A stretch of 64,000 nt of DNA from Mesorhizobium metallidurans STM 2683 (GTDB lineage Bacteria; Pseudomonadota; Alphaproteobacteria; Rhizobiales; Rhizobiaceae): assembly GCF_000350085.1 (NCBI RefSeq), contig NZ_CAUM01000119.1:1-64000 (forward strand), in the 5' to 3' direction. Position 1 is the first letter of the stretch. The number at the start of each line of letters is the position of its first letter. A program made the position numbers and the translations under genes. The notes beneath the pieces are model-generated. The model had not been told where the DNA came from. It ran no database searches and saw only the letters and a program-made list of their open reading frames with translations. Positions 44,201 through 53,584 of the stretch are shown piece by piece.

Positions 44201-45328
<1,128 letters not shown>

Positions 45329-45396
45329 GGTAAAGCCACACGCCGTCGGCCAACCGGCCTGCGACCTCTGTGGTTCAAGACAAGGGAGGAGAAAAC

Positions 45397-45966
45397 ATGC
45401 CGGAAAAACTGCATCCGAAAATCGACAATGGTCTGCCCAGGGAAAGCGCAAGCTTTGCCGGCGGCACGCTGGTCTGCGCCTGCACGAGCAAACCGGTGAA
45501 AGTGAAGGTGAAGGGCCAGATCGCCCACAACCACGCCTGCGGCTGCACCAAATGCTGGAAGCCCGATGGCGCGATATTCTCGGTCGTTGCCGTTGCCGGC
45601 ACGGGCGATGTGACCGTCACCGAGAATGGCGACAAGCTGAAGGTCGTCGATCCGAGCGCGCTGATCCAGCGCCATGCCTGCACCGGTTGCGGCGTTCACA
45701 TGCACGGGCCGGTCGAACGCGACCACCCGTTCAAGGGCTTGAGCTTCATTCACCCTGAGCGTTTCCAAGAGGACGGCTGGTCGCCTCCAGGCTTCACCGC
45801 CTTCGTCTCGTCGATCATCGAATCCGGTGTCGACCCGAAACGAATGGACGGCATCCGCGCGCGGTTGAAGACCATCGGGCTCGAACCCTATGATTGCCTC
45901 AATCCCGGCCTGATGGATTACATCGCCACATGGACGGCGAAGAAGTCTGGAGCGTTGCCGGCCTAG
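45397..45966 (+). CDS. gfa: Glutathione-dependent formaldehyde-activating enzyme
   Basis: Gfa speeds formation of S-(hydroxymethyl)glutathione, the adhC substrate. The 189-residue zinc protein shows the Gfa cysteines VCACTSKP (C27, C29), HACGCTKCW (C48, C50, C53) and [12 protein letters not shown]. The end [15 protein letters not shown] is typical of full-length Gfa rather than the shorter DUF-type relatives. AAGGGAGGAG lies ahead of the ATG. A strong terminator follows. Confidence 0.94.
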   Translation: MPEKLHPKIDNGLPRESASFAGGTLVCACTSKPVKVKVKGQIAHNHACGCTKCWKPDGAIFSVVAVAGTGDVTVTENGDKLKVVDPSALIQRHACTGCGVHMHGPVERDHPFKGLSFIHPERFQEDGWSPPGFTAFVSSIIESGVDPKRMDGIRARLKTIGLEPYDCLNPGLMDYIATWTAKKSGALPA

Positions 45967-45985
45967 CGACGGCTCGACGACATCA

Positions 45986-46020
45986 ATGGGGCCGGACATC
46001 TCACCCGGCCCCATATTCTT
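45986..46020 (+). terminator. Rho-independent terminator after gfa
   Basis: ATGGGGCCGG at 45986-45995 pairs perfectly with CCGGCCCCAT at 46005-46014 around a 9-base loop, followed by ATTCTT. It starts 20 bases after the gfa stop and closes the adhC-gfa unit. Confidence 0.85.
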
Positions 46021-46035
46021 TGGAACGAACGAACG

Positions 46036-46503
46036 ATGCCAGCACCCGCTATTTACGTCGACGCCGACGCCTGCCCCGTGAAGGCCGAGGTCGAAAAGGT
46101 CGCCGAGCGCCACGGCGTCATCGTCACCTTCGTCTCCAATGGCGGTCTGCGCCCGTCGCGCGATCCGATGATCCGCAATGTCGTGGTGTCGAAAGGCGCT
46201 GACGCCGCCGACGACTGGATCGTCGACAACGCCCGGCCCAACGACGTCGTGGTGACATCAGATATCCCGCTCGCCGCCCGCACGGTCGCGCTTGGCGCTC
46301 ATGTGCTCGGCCCGACCGGACGCCCGTTCACGCCGGAGACGATCGGCATGGCGGTGGCGATGCGCGACCTCAAGCAGCATCTGCGCGAGACCGGCGAAAG
46401 CAAGGGCTATAATGCGAGCTTCGCGCCGCAGGACCGTTCGCGCTTTCTCGGCGAACTCGATCGTATCTTGCGACGGGCGTTGAAATCCGCCACACCTGAC
46501 TAA
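46036..46503 (+). CDS. YaiI/DUF188 family protein
   Basis: The 155-residue protein matches DUF188, a PIN-like fold family, with AIYVDADACPVKAEVEKVAE at the N-terminus, GADAADDWIVDNARPNDVVVTSD split across the core, and LGPTGRPFTPETIG. Conserved aspartates (YVDADACP) could coordinate metal, and a nuclease role has been suggested by fold. It starts soon after the gfa terminator and is 4 bases from the DUF1345 gene. Confidence 0.88.
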   Translation: MPAPAIYVDADACPVKAEVEKVAERHGVIVTFVSNGGLRPSRDPMIRNVVVSKGADAADDWIVDNARPNDVVVTSDIPLAARTVALGAHVLGPTGRPFTPETIGMAVAMRDLKQHLRETGESKGYNASFAPQDRSRFLGELDRILRRALKSATPD

Positions 46504-46507
46504 AGCC

Positions 46508-47185
46508 ATGGCCGCCGAAACGCCCATCAAGACACCCTTGCACCGGCACATGCAGTTCGCGGTGTCGGCCTGTATCGGTGTAGCGGCACTGGCGATCGCG
46601 CTGATCCTGCGTGCACCCCTTGCCTATTCGATCGGCGCCAATGCGTTCTTTGCCGCCTACATCATCCTCGTCGTCGCCCAGATGCCGCTGCTCACGGGCC
46701 GCTATCTGAGCAAGAATGCGCGCGCCACCGACCAGCCGGTGCTGGTCATCTTCGCCGTCACGCTTATCGTCGTCGGCGTCGCCACCATCTCCTTGTTCCA
46801 GCTCATCAACACGAAAGACAGCAAGCAGCTCCTAGGGTTGCTGTTTGCGCTCGCTTCGATCCCGCTTGGCTGGTTCACCATCCATGCGATGGCGGCGATT
46901 CACTACGCGCATGTCTACTGGATGGACGGCGATGCGATCGATACCGAAACCAAGAAGAAAAACCCGGTCGGCGGCTTCGACTTCCCCGGCGGCAAGCGGC
47001 CGGAAGGCTGGGACTTTCTCTACTTCTCGTCGATCATCGGCATGACCGCGCAGACCGCCGACGTGAACATAACGACCTCGCATATGCGCCGCGTCGTGCT
47101 CGTCCATTCGATCCTGTCGTTCTTCTTCAACACGGTGATCGTCGCGGCCGCCGTCAACCTGGCGGTCAGCCTCGGCAGCCCTTAA
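46508..47185 (+). CDS. DUF1345 family membrane protein
   Basis: The 225-residue protein has about six membrane spans and the DUF1345 signature in its second half: IHYAHVYWMDGDA, GGFDFPGGKRPEGWDFLYFS, SIIGMTAQTADVNITTSHMR, then a C-terminal HSILSFFFNTVIVAA. Function is unknown; relatives sit next to ion-channel or transport genes. It starts 4 bases after the YaiI stop, so the pair is co-transcribed. Confidence 0.88.
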   Translation: MAAETPIKTPLHRHMQFAVSACIGVAALAIALILRAPLAYSIGANAFFAAYIILVVAQMPLLTGRYLSKNARATDQPVLVIFAVTLIVVGVATISLFQLINTKDSKQLLGLLFALASIPLGWFTIHAMAAIHYAHVYWMDGDAIDTETKKKNPVGGFDFPGGKRPEGWDFLYFSSIIGMTAQTADVNITTSHMRRVVLVHSILSFFFNTVIVAAAVNLAVSLGSP

Positions 47186-47305
47186 TATCGAGCAGCCCGT
47201 AATAATTCCGTGATCGGATGAAACATCGCTTTGGCTGGCGACGTATTGGGAGGAGAACGAAGAGCGCTGCCGCACCAAGATCGCAAGGCCGGGAGGTGAA
47301 GAAAA

Positions 47306-48187
47306 ATGGAATCGGTTGCCAGAAGCCAACCCACCGCCGGCGCGGACACCGCCCCATCGAAGGATGAGACGCTGATCTACCGGCAGTCGCGCTGGACGCG
47401 GCTGACGCATTGGCTCTGGGCGATCTCGCTGTTCTTCATGCTGCTTTCCGGCCTGCAGATCTTCAACGCCCGCCCGCAGCTCTATATCGGCAAGGAGTCC
47501 GGTTTCGACTATAACAACACAGTCTTTGCCATCGGCGCCGAGAATACCGCTACCGGCCCGCGCGGCTACACCGAAATCCTGGGCAAGCGTTTCGACACGA
47601 CCGGCGTGCTCGGCTGGTCGGGGCCGCCGGGACAGGAAACGTCCCGCGCCTTTCCGTCATGGGCGACAATTCCGTCCTATTACGACCTCGGCACCGCCCG
47701 CGTCGTTCATTTCTTCTTCGCCTGGATACTGTCGACGACGTTGATCGTCTGGCTGATCGCCAGCCTGATCAATGGCCATCTGCGCCGCGATCTCGCCCCG
47801 CGCATCACTGATCTCAAGCGCCTGCCGCGGGACATTGTCGACCACGCCAAGCTCAAGTTTCATCACACCCGCGAATACAACACACTGCAGAAGATGGCCT
47901 ATGGCGGCGTGCTGTTCGTGCTGTTGCCGCTGATGATCATCACCGGCCTCGCCATGTCGCCGAGCATGAATTCGGTGCTGCCGTTCCTCAATGACCTCCT
48001 GGGCGGCCGGCAGACGGCGCGCACCATCCATTTCATCGTGATGGTGCTGCTCATCGCCTTCTTTGTCATCCATATGCTGATGATCTTCGCCGCCGGCCCG
48101 ATCAACGAGCTGCGCTCCATCATCACCGGCTGGTACCGAACCGATCCGCCGGCGCATGACAGCCAATCGCCCGAGAGGAGCGCCTGA
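47306..48187 (+). CDS. Cytochrome b561-type membrane subunit of a molybdenum oxidoreductase
   Basis: The 293-residue protein has four principal membrane spans with haem-ligand candidates in THWLWAISLFF, ARVVHFFFAWIL, AHRE-like KFHHTREYN and TIHFIVMVLLIAFFVIHML. The long periplasmic insert between spans 1 and 2 (about residues 55-130) is characteristic of thiosulfate-reductase cytochrome b-type subunits. It would pass electrons between the quinone pool and the Mo protein encoded 1 base later. GGGAGGTGAAGA lies ahead of the ATG. Confidence 0.87.
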   Translation: MESVARSQPTAGADTAPSKDETLIYRQSRWTRLTHWLWAISLFFMLLSGLQIFNARPQLYIGKESGFDYNNTVFAIGAENTATGPRGYTEILGKRFDTTGVLGWSGPPGQETSRAFPSWATIPSYYDLGTARVVHFFFAWILSTTLIVWLIASLINGHLRRDLAPRITDLKRLPRDIVDHAKLKFHHTREYNTLQKMAYGGVLFVLLPLMIITGLAMSPSMNSVLPFLNDLLGGRQTARTIHFIVMVLLIAFFVIHMLMIFAAGPINELRSIITGWYRTDPPAHDSQSPERSA

Positions 48188-48188
48188 C

Positions 48189-48998
48189 ATGCCAAAGTTA
48201 CAGATAAGCCCCAACCTACAGATAAACCGAAGAAAATTCCTGACCTCGGCCAGCCTCGGCCTATCAGGCATCATGCTGTCGGGCTGCGACGCCTTCGACA
48301 GCCAGCTTGGCGTCGGCGACGGCCTGCGCAGCTTCCTCGAAGGCGCCAACGGCCTGACCTGGCGAGCGCAGCGCCTACTCGCCGGCAGTGATGCGCTGGC
48401 GCCGGAATTCACCGAAGCCGACATCCGCCAGGCGCAGCGGCCGAATGGCGTCACCGCGCCCGATGACGATGTCTATAAGGGCCTGCTTGCCAATGATTTC
48501 GCCGACTGGCGGCTGGAGGTGTCCGGCCTCGTCGAAAAGCCGCTGTCGTTGAGCCGCGAGCAGCTTCAGAACATGCCGAGCCGCACCCAGATCACCCGCC
48601 TTGACTGCGTCGAAGGCTGGAGCTGCATCGCCAAATGGACCGGCACGCCGCTGTCCCTGGTTCTCGACCAGGCCGTGGTCAAGCCGCAGGCGCGCTACGT
48701 CATGTTCCACTGCCTCGACACCATCGACCGCAGCCTCTCCGGCGACATCAAATATTACGGCTCGATCGACCTGATCGACGCCCGCCACCCGCAGACCATC
48801 CTGGCCTACGGCCTGAACGGCAAGCCGCTGCCGGTCGAGAACGGCGCGCCGCTGCGTGTCCGCGTCGAGCGTCAGCTCGGCTACAAGATGCCGAAATATC
48901 TCACCAAGATCGAACTGGTCGATGGCTTCGCCACGGTCGGCGGCGGCAGGGGCGGCTATTGGGAAGACAATGGCTACGACTGGTACGGCGGCATTTGA
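48189..48998 (+). CDS. Tat-exported molybdopterin-dependent oxidoreductase (sulfite-oxidase/MsrP fold), lipoprotein
   Basis: The 269-residue protein has a twin-arginine signal (INRRKFLTSASLGLSGIM) ending in a lipobox LSGC, with Asp after the Cys (favouring inner-membrane retention). The Mo-cofactor Cys lies in RLDCVEGWSCIAKWTG, and the sulfite-oxidase-type core shows RYVMFHCLDTIDRSLSG and PVENGAPLRVRVERQLGYK. It starts 1 base after the cytochrome gene, so both form one enzyme. The N-terminus has a small duplication (LQIS, LQIN). The substrate is not known; sulfoxide or sulfite-like substrates are possible. Confidence 0.85.
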   Translation: MPKLQISPNLQINRRKFLTSASLGLSGIMLSGCDAFDSQLGVGDGLRSFLEGANGLTWRAQRLLAGSDALAPEFTEADIRQAQRPNGVTAPDDDVYKGLLANDFADWRLEVSGLVEKPLSLSREQLQNMPSRTQITRLDCVEGWSCIAKWTGTPLSLVLDQAVVKPQARYVMFHCLDTIDRSLSGDIKYYGSIDLIDARHPQTILAYGLNGKPLPVENGAPLRVRVERQLGYKMPKYLTKIELVDGFATVGGGRGGYWEDNGYDWYGGI

Positions 48999-49010
48999 CC
49001 GTTTACAGAC

Positions 49011-49027
49011 GCATGATCCCGAAAAGA
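49011..49027. repeat. Partial copy of a dispersed GCATGATCCCGAAAAG repeat
   Basis: GCATGATCCCGAAAAG just after the Mo-enzyme gene resembles one half of the elements at 51697-51735 and 58737-58786, with CCCGAAAAG in place of CCCAAAAG. The second half is missing or decayed. Confidence 0.5.
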
Positions 49028-49045
49028 TAGGCGCCACGCCTGGTT

Positions 49046-49645
49046 CTAACCGTCGTCGTTGTCATCACCTTCGCTGCGCAGGGCCGGGTTCAGATCCGGA
49101 TTGTCGTCGGGAGTGACGAGCTTGCCCAGCCCGTGCGGCCCCTGATAGTTGCCGTGGGTATCGAAGTTCGGGTTGCCCTGATTGTCGAATTGCGGCGTCG
49201 GATCGATCCATTGGTCGTTTTGGCGCTGGCGCGGCTTCGGATAGTAATTGTCGACATGGCGGCGATGCGAGTTGTTGTTGTCGAGAATGGCGCCGACCAC
49301 GCCGCCAACGATGATTGCCGCCGCGACATCGCCGGCGGACGGCTTGCGGTCGGAACCGGCGACCGCGAATTCGGCCGAGCAGCCATTGTCGACCCAGATG
49401 CCGCCTCCGTCATAACCCCAGCTTTTTCCATACTGGCAACGCGCCTTCGAAAGCCGTGACGTCAATTGCACGCCGCGCCGCGTATCGACACCGCAATAGG
49501 AGTAGCGATAGTCCGCGCTGGAGCAGACCACGCGTTTGCCGCCCGCCGCCTGCGCCGCGGCCGGCAACAAAGAGAGCTTCGCCGGATTGCCCAGGGCGCA
49601 GGCCAGGAACATCATCGAACCGGTAACCGCCATCCTTGCCGACAT
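49046..49645 (-). CDS. Exported DUF3011 domain protein
   Basis: The 199-residue protein has a signal peptide and a DUF3011 domain (RVVCSSADYRYSYCGVDTRR, ARCQYGKSWGYDGGGIWVD, NGCSAEFAV; four cysteines probably paired). A short Gly/Ala hydrophobic stretch (AAAIIVGGVVGAILD) and an Asn/Gln/Pro-rich tail rich in GN repeats and acidic residues follow. DUF3011 resembles lectin-like cores, but the ligand is unknown. It is divergent from the binding protein gene at 49733. Confidence 0.8.
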   Translation of the reverse strand: MSARMAVTGSMMFLACALGNPAKLSLLPAAAQAAGGKRVVCSSADYRYSYCGVDTRRGVQLTSRLSKARCQYGKSWGYDGGGIWVDNGCSAEFAVAGSDRKPSAGDVAAAIIVGGVVGAILDNNNSHRRHVDNYYPKPRQRQNDQWIDPTPQFDNQGNPNFDTHGNYQGPHGLGKLVTPDDNPDLNPALRSEGDDNDDG

Positions 49646-49732
49646 CGCAAGTCTCCATCAGGGTCCGCTATCGACAGAATGGCACCTCTGTGTAAATCTG
49701 ACAACCGGACGGACTGCAGCGAGGTTACATTC

Positions 49733-50560
49733 ATGCGCGCTAAGATGATCGCCGCAACTATACTTGCCCTTTCCGCCTGGTTGGTGCTGGCGGCGCCATC
49801 CGCCCGGGCGGACGACAGCCTCAAGCGCATCCTCGACCAGAAGACGCTGACGGTTGGCGTGGCGCTCAATCCGCCATGGATCCTCAAGAAAGCCGACGGG
49901 AAATTCGCTGGCTACGACGTGGATCTGACCAACGCGCTCGCTTCCGACCTCGGCGTCGACCTGAAGCTGGTCGAAGTGCCCTGGAATGACCTCAAGACAC
50001 GGTTGCTCAAGGGCGATTTCGATATGATCGCTGCCGGCTACGCCAGCACGCCCGAACGCGCCCGCGAAGTGGTGTTCTCCGACAAGACCGGCACCGCCGA
50101 CATCCGTATGGTGGCAACGATCGCCAGCCTTGGCAAAAAGCCGGGAAAAGCATTGCGCGCGCCGGGTTACAAGATCGCCGTGCTCTCCAATTCCACGGAT
50201 GAAGCCGCCGCGAAGGAAGCCTTCCCCAAGGCAAATATCCTGTCCTTCGACAACACGGCCGATGTTTTTGCCGCCATCATCGGCGGCGAGGCGCAGGCGA
50301 TGGTCGCGACCTCGCCGACGCCGCAGATGGCGGCCAGGCTTTATGATGCGAAGTTGACGATGGTCGGCGGGCCGCTTTTGCGGACGCCGGAGGCGTTTGC
50401 CTTGCGGCCGGACGATGTCCGCCTCATCCAGTACGTCAACAACTGGATCGCCGCGCGCACCGCCGACGGCACCATCGGCGGCGTGCGCCGCTACTGGTTC
50501 GACAGCTTCAAATGGATGTCGCGCTTCGACACCGGCAAGCCCGAGTCTGCCAAACAATAG
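49733..50560 (+). CDS. Amino-acid-type ABC solute-binding protein (family 3), orphan
   Basis: The 275-residue periplasmic protein has a signal peptide ending PSARA-DD and the family-3 pattern LTVGVALNPPWILKKADGKF, GYDVDLTNALASDLGVDLK, PWNDLKTRLLKGDFDMIAAG and TPERAREVVFSDKTG. This fold usually binds polar amino acids. No permease or ATPase gene lies nearby, so it is an orphan receptor that must share another transporter or act in sensing. GAGG lies ahead of the ATG. Confidence 0.88.
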   Translation: MRAKMIAATILALSAWLVLAAPSARADDSLKRILDQKTLTVGVALNPPWILKKADGKFAGYDVDLTNALASDLGVDLKLVEVPWNDLKTRLLKGDFDMIAAGYASTPERAREVVFSDKTGTADIRMVATIASLGKKPGKALRAPGYKIAVLSNSTDEAAAKEAFPKANILSFDNTADVFAAIIGGEAQAMVATSPTPQMAARLYDAKLTMVGGPLLRTPEAFALRPDDVRLIQYVNNWIAARTADGTIGGVRRYWFDSFKWMSRFDTGKPESAKQ

Positions 50561-50581
50561 CTTGGCGATCTTTCGCGCTGT

Positions 50582-51580
50582 TCAGGCGACCTTGTCGATC
50601 AGCGGCTTCAGTGCCGGATGGATTTCCGGCGAGGCGTGCCTGATCAGCGTCAGCAGCGCCCTCTCGTTCTCCTGCAGCGGCCGGTCGCCGATATGCTCGG
50701 CCAGCCACTTCGCCTCGCCGGCGTCGACGGTTTCGGCGCGGCGCGCCAGGGCCTCGGCTGCCTTGTTCTTCGATTCCCATTCGGCCTCGATATCGCCCGG
50801 GGCGCGGTAGGCTTCCAGAATGCCGGCAAGCCCGCCTGACACCATGCGGCTGAAGAAACCGCCAATTTCCGGTTCGGCCTGCTCGAAAAAAGAGTCCTGG
50901 CGCAGCGCCACGTCGCGCATCGGCGCCTCATAGCCGGCCGAGCACATCACGAAATTGGCGATCGCCTTGACGAACAGATCGTTCCAGGACGGATCGTTGC
51001 TGGCCGCGGCCGTCCGCTCATTGATCTGGAACAGCACTTCGGTTTCAGAGCGGGTGATGGCAATGTTGCCGTCGCCGCCATAGGCGTAGAGGATGCGACG
51101 CAGAAGCTCGACTTCCGCCTTGGCGATCCTGCCGGGAACCAGCTTGCCGCCGTGCATCAGCGGCCCCTTGCCGTTGATGACGGCATGGGCGACCTGCTCC
51201 AGCGCATAGGCGGAAAGCCGGTTCGGCGAGGACTTCGCCTTTTCCAGCACATGCACCAGCAGTTCGAGCTCGGTGCGGCTGTCGACCATGCCATCGCGCG
51301 AAATCGTCCGCACCAGCCAATCGGCATTGTCTTCCGAGACATAGCCTGCCGGTTTTTCCTGATGGACGATGTAGTCGGTGACGGCTTCGACGAAGAAGTC
51401 AGGCCATTCCGCGCATTTGTCCTTGGTCGTCGCATCGAGCGCGAACAACGCCTCGGCTTCGCCGCGCGTCACCACGCCGTCGCCGAACACCTCGCGGCGC
51501 AGCATCACCACATCTTCAGCCGTGATGCGATTTTTCGACGTCAGCCCGGCCACCGGCGCGCTCATGATCAGTTCGCCCAT
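50582..51580 (-). CDS. Conserved protein of unknown function with internal repeats
   Basis: The 332-residue cytosolic protein is built from related units. One spans residues near 16-95 (ITAEDVVMLRREVFGDGVVT, EAEALFALDATT, WPDFFVEAVTDYIV). A similar unit follows near 150-225 (AKAEVELLRRILYAYGGDGN, ETEVLFQINERT, WNDLFVKAIANFVM). Shorter WL-containing elements (DNADWLVRTISRDGMVDSRT; EAKWLAEHIGDRPLQENERA) also recur. I recognise no domain name. The exact start (51580, 51565 or 51598) is uncertain. Confidence 0.75.
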   Translation of the reverse strand: MGELIMSAPVAGLTSKNRITAEDVVMLRREVFGDGVVTRGEAEALFALDATTKDKCAEWPDFFVEAVTDYIVHQEKPAGYVSEDNADWLVRTISRDGMVDSRTELELLVHVLEKAKSSPNRLSAYALEQVAHAVINGKGPLMHGGKLVPGRIAKAEVELLRRILYAYGGDGNIAITRSETEVLFQINERTAAASNDPSWNDLFVKAIANFVMCSAGYEAPMRDVALRQDSFFEQAEPEIGGFFSRMVSGGLAGILEAYRAPGDIEAEWESKNKAAEALARRAETVDAGEAKWLAEHIGDRPLQENERALLTLIRHASPEIHPALKPLIDKVA

Positions 51581-51696
51581 CTTTTCGTTCCCGTCCATCG
51601 CCGGCAACGCCGGCCCCAAGCACCATGGCGATCCCTATATCGGCAGTGTCTTGAGAAACCGCCAAACGGCGTGGTTAGCGAAGACTTGTCGGCTAT

Positions 51697-51735
51697 GCAT
51701 GTCGCCCAAAAGTGTGCAGCGGTTTCGGGTAGCGG
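51697..51735. repeat. Dispersed palindromic repeat, degenerate copy upstream of the gcv leader
   Basis: GCAT at 51697, CCCAAAAGTG at 51705-51714 and CGGTTTCGGG at 51720-51729 match, in order and spacing, the reverse complement of the element at 58737-58786 (CCCAAAAGTG, CGGTTTTGGG). It is therefore a second copy of the same family with worn ends. Confidence 0.65.
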
Positions 51736-51780
51736 CACCTGAATCCGTTCAGTGCGACGCGCTTTAGATGTCGCGGGCAG

Positions 51781-51808
51781 GTGACAAGGTGTCGTTCACG
51801 GGCTATGG
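51781..51808 (+). promoter_or_regulatory. Candidate promoter of the glycine riboswitch-gcv transcript
   Basis: GTGACA at 51781-51786 and CTATGG at 51803-51808 are 16 bases apart, a moderate sigma70-like pair located about 35 bases before aptamer I. Confidence 0.45.
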
Positions 51809-51839
51809 ATGGCGAGTCGAGGGCTCATGGTTTGAGTCC

Positions 51840-52025
51840 TACCTGTTTGCGGGAGAGAGCAGCGAGAGCTGCCGCCGAAGGGGAAATCGCCCGAAATCTC
51901 TCAGGCAAAAGAACCGTAGACGGGAAAGACACTCTGGAAAGTCGGGGCTTGCCCCCGCGCCGAAGGTGTAAGCGCTGCCGACAGAGTTACGGGGCGCGAG
52001 TCTCTCAGGCTTCAGACAGAGGGGC
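51840..52025 (+). ncRNA. Tandem glycine riboswitch (gcvT leader)
   Basis: Two glycine aptamers lie in a row. Aptamer I has GCGGGAGAGAGC, GCCGCCGAAGGGGAAATCGC and CTCTCAGGCAAAAGAACCG. Aptamer II has CTCTGGAAAGTC, GCGCCGAAGGTGTAAGCGC and CTCTCAGGCTTCAGACAGAG. These match the family signatures CCGAAGG and CTCTCAGGC in the right order. Aptamer II P1 would pair CTCTG (51932-51936) with CAGAG (52017-52021). The 8-mer ACTCTGGA of that region recurs at the gcvT ribosome binding site (52061-52068), suggesting a translational switch. Confidence 0.95.
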
Positions 52026-52074
52026 ACGGACTGGTCGCCATCAGCGGCCGATTGCGTGCGACTCTGGAGATGAC

Positions 52075-53193
52075 ATGACGGGCGACGACACCAAACACCT
52101 TCCCCTCGAAGATTTGCATGCCGCCGCTGGTGCGCGCTTTGGCGCGTTCGCCGGCTGGTCGATGCCGCTGACCTATCCGGCCGGCGTGATGAAGGAGCAT
52201 CTTCACACCCGCGAGCAGGCTGGCCTGTTCGACATCTCGCACATGAAGCTGTTCGAGGTCAGCGGTCCGGGCGCTGCCGCACTCCTCAGCCGCGCCTGCC
52301 CGCTGGACGCCGCTGCGCTCGATATCTCCCAGTCGAAATACACCTTCTTCCTCAATGAGGCCGCCGGCATCATCGACGACCTTATCATCACCCGGCTTGG
52401 CGACGAGCGCTTCATGGTCGTCGCCAATGCCGGCAACGCTGCCACCGACGAGAAGCACCTGCGCGCGCTGGCCATCGATTTTGACGCAAAGGGGGATTTT
52501 GACGCAAAGGTCGACGCACTCGACCGCGTCTTCCTGGCGATCCAGGGCCCCGAAGCATGGGCGGCCCTTGCCCGCGCCGGCATCGAGACCGGATCGCTGC
52601 TGTTCATGCACGGCATCGAGCCCAGGCAAAACTGGTTCATGAGCCGCTCCGGCTATACCGGCGAAGACGGGTTCGAAATCGGCCTGCCGGAGGCGGACGC
52701 GCGCGATCTCGTCGCCAGACTGCTCAAAGACGAGCGCGTGCTTTGGATCGGCCTAGCAGCCCGCGACAGCCTGCGGCTGGAGGCCGGGCTCTGCCTGCAC
52801 GGCCAGGACATCACGCCGGAGGTCGACCCGGCCAGCGCCGGGCTGATGTGGGCGATCCCCAGGGACATACGCGCCGCCGGACCGTTCATCGGTGCCGATG
52901 CCTTGCGCGCAATAATTGAACGCGGCCCGGCGCAAAAACGGGTCGGCCTGAAGCCGGAAGGCCGCCAGCCGGTGCGCGCCGGCGCCGCCCTGTTCGATGC
53001 CGACGGCAATCCAACCGGCCATGTTACCTCGGGCGGCTTCGGCCCTTCGGCCGGCCACCCGGTTGCCATGGGGTATGTCCAGACTGCGCTGGCCAAGCCC
53101 GGCGCCAGGCTTTTCGCCGATGTGCGCGGGACGAAAATCCCGATCGATATCAATCCCCTGCCCTTCACGCCTCATCGCTACCGCAAAGGATAA
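52075..53193 (+). CDS. gcvT: Glycine cleavage system aminomethyltransferase (T protein)
   Basis: GcvT transfers the methylene group of glycine from H protein to tetrahydrofolate and releases ammonia. From the ATG at 52075 (TGGAGA ahead) the protein is 372 residues. It has AFAGWSMPLTYPAG, LFDISHMKLFEVSG, SKYTFFLNEAAGIIDDLI, IQGPEAW, MSRSGYTGEDGFEI, RDSLRLEAGLCLHGQDI and the C-terminal GGFGPSAGHPVAMGYVQ. An in-frame duplication near residues 135-146 (DFDAKG DFDAKV) is encoded by an 18-bp tandem repeat. The riboswitch lies directly upstream; gcvH follows 6 bases after the stop. Confidence 0.97.
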   Translation: MTGDDTKHLPLEDLHAAAGARFGAFAGWSMPLTYPAGVMKEHLHTREQAGLFDISHMKLFEVSGPGAAALLSRACPLDAAALDISQSKYTFFLNEAAGIIDDLIITRLGDERFMVVANAGNAATDEKHLRALAIDFDAKGDFDAKVDALDRVFLAIQGPEAWAALARAGIETGSLLFMHGIEPRQNWFMSRSGYTGEDGFEIGLPEADARDLVARLLKDERVLWIGLAARDSLRLEAGLCLHGQDITPEVDPASAGLMWAIPRDIRAAGPFIGADALRAIIERGPAQKRVGLKPEGRQPVRAGAALFDADGNPTGHVTSGGFGPSAGHPVAMGYVQTALAKPGARLFADVRGTKIPIDINPLPFTPHRYRKG

Positions 53194-53199
53194 GTCCTC

Positions 53200-53568
53200 A
53201 TGGCAAAGACCTATTTCACCGAAGACCACGAATGGCTCCGCGTCGAAGGCGGCATCGCCACTGTCGGCATCACCGATTACGCGCAGGAGCAACTCGGCGA
53301 TCTCGTCTTCGTCGAATTGCCGGAGACCGGCCGCAAGCTCGCCAAGGGCGATACCGCGGTGGTGGTCGAATCCGTCAAGGCGGCATCCGACGTCTATGCG
53401 CCGGTCGATGGCGAGATCACCGAAGCCAACAGCGCGCTGTCGTCGGACCCCTCTCTGGTCAACTCGGCGGCAACAGGCGACGGCTGGCTGTGGAAGATGA
53501 AGCTCGCCAATGAAAGCCAGCTCGAGGGCCTCCTCGATGAAGCCGGCTACCAGGTTCACATCGGTTGA
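53200..53568 (+). CDS. gcvH: Glycine cleavage system H protein
   Basis: The 122-residue lipoyl carrier shuttles the aminomethyl group between P, T and L proteins. It shows [20 protein letters not shown], the lipoylated Lys60 in [19 protein letters not shown], and the end [15 protein letters not shown]. It is 6 bases after gcvT and 16 before gcvP, in one operon controlled by the glycine riboswitch. Confidence 0.98.
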   Translation: MAKTYFTEDHEWLRVEGGIATVGITDYAQEQLGDLVFVELPETGRKLAKGDTAVVVESVKAASDVYAPVDGEITEANSALSSDPSLVNSAATGDGWLWKMKLANESQLEGLLDEAGYQVHIG

Positions 53569-53584
53569 TATCAGGACATTGAAC

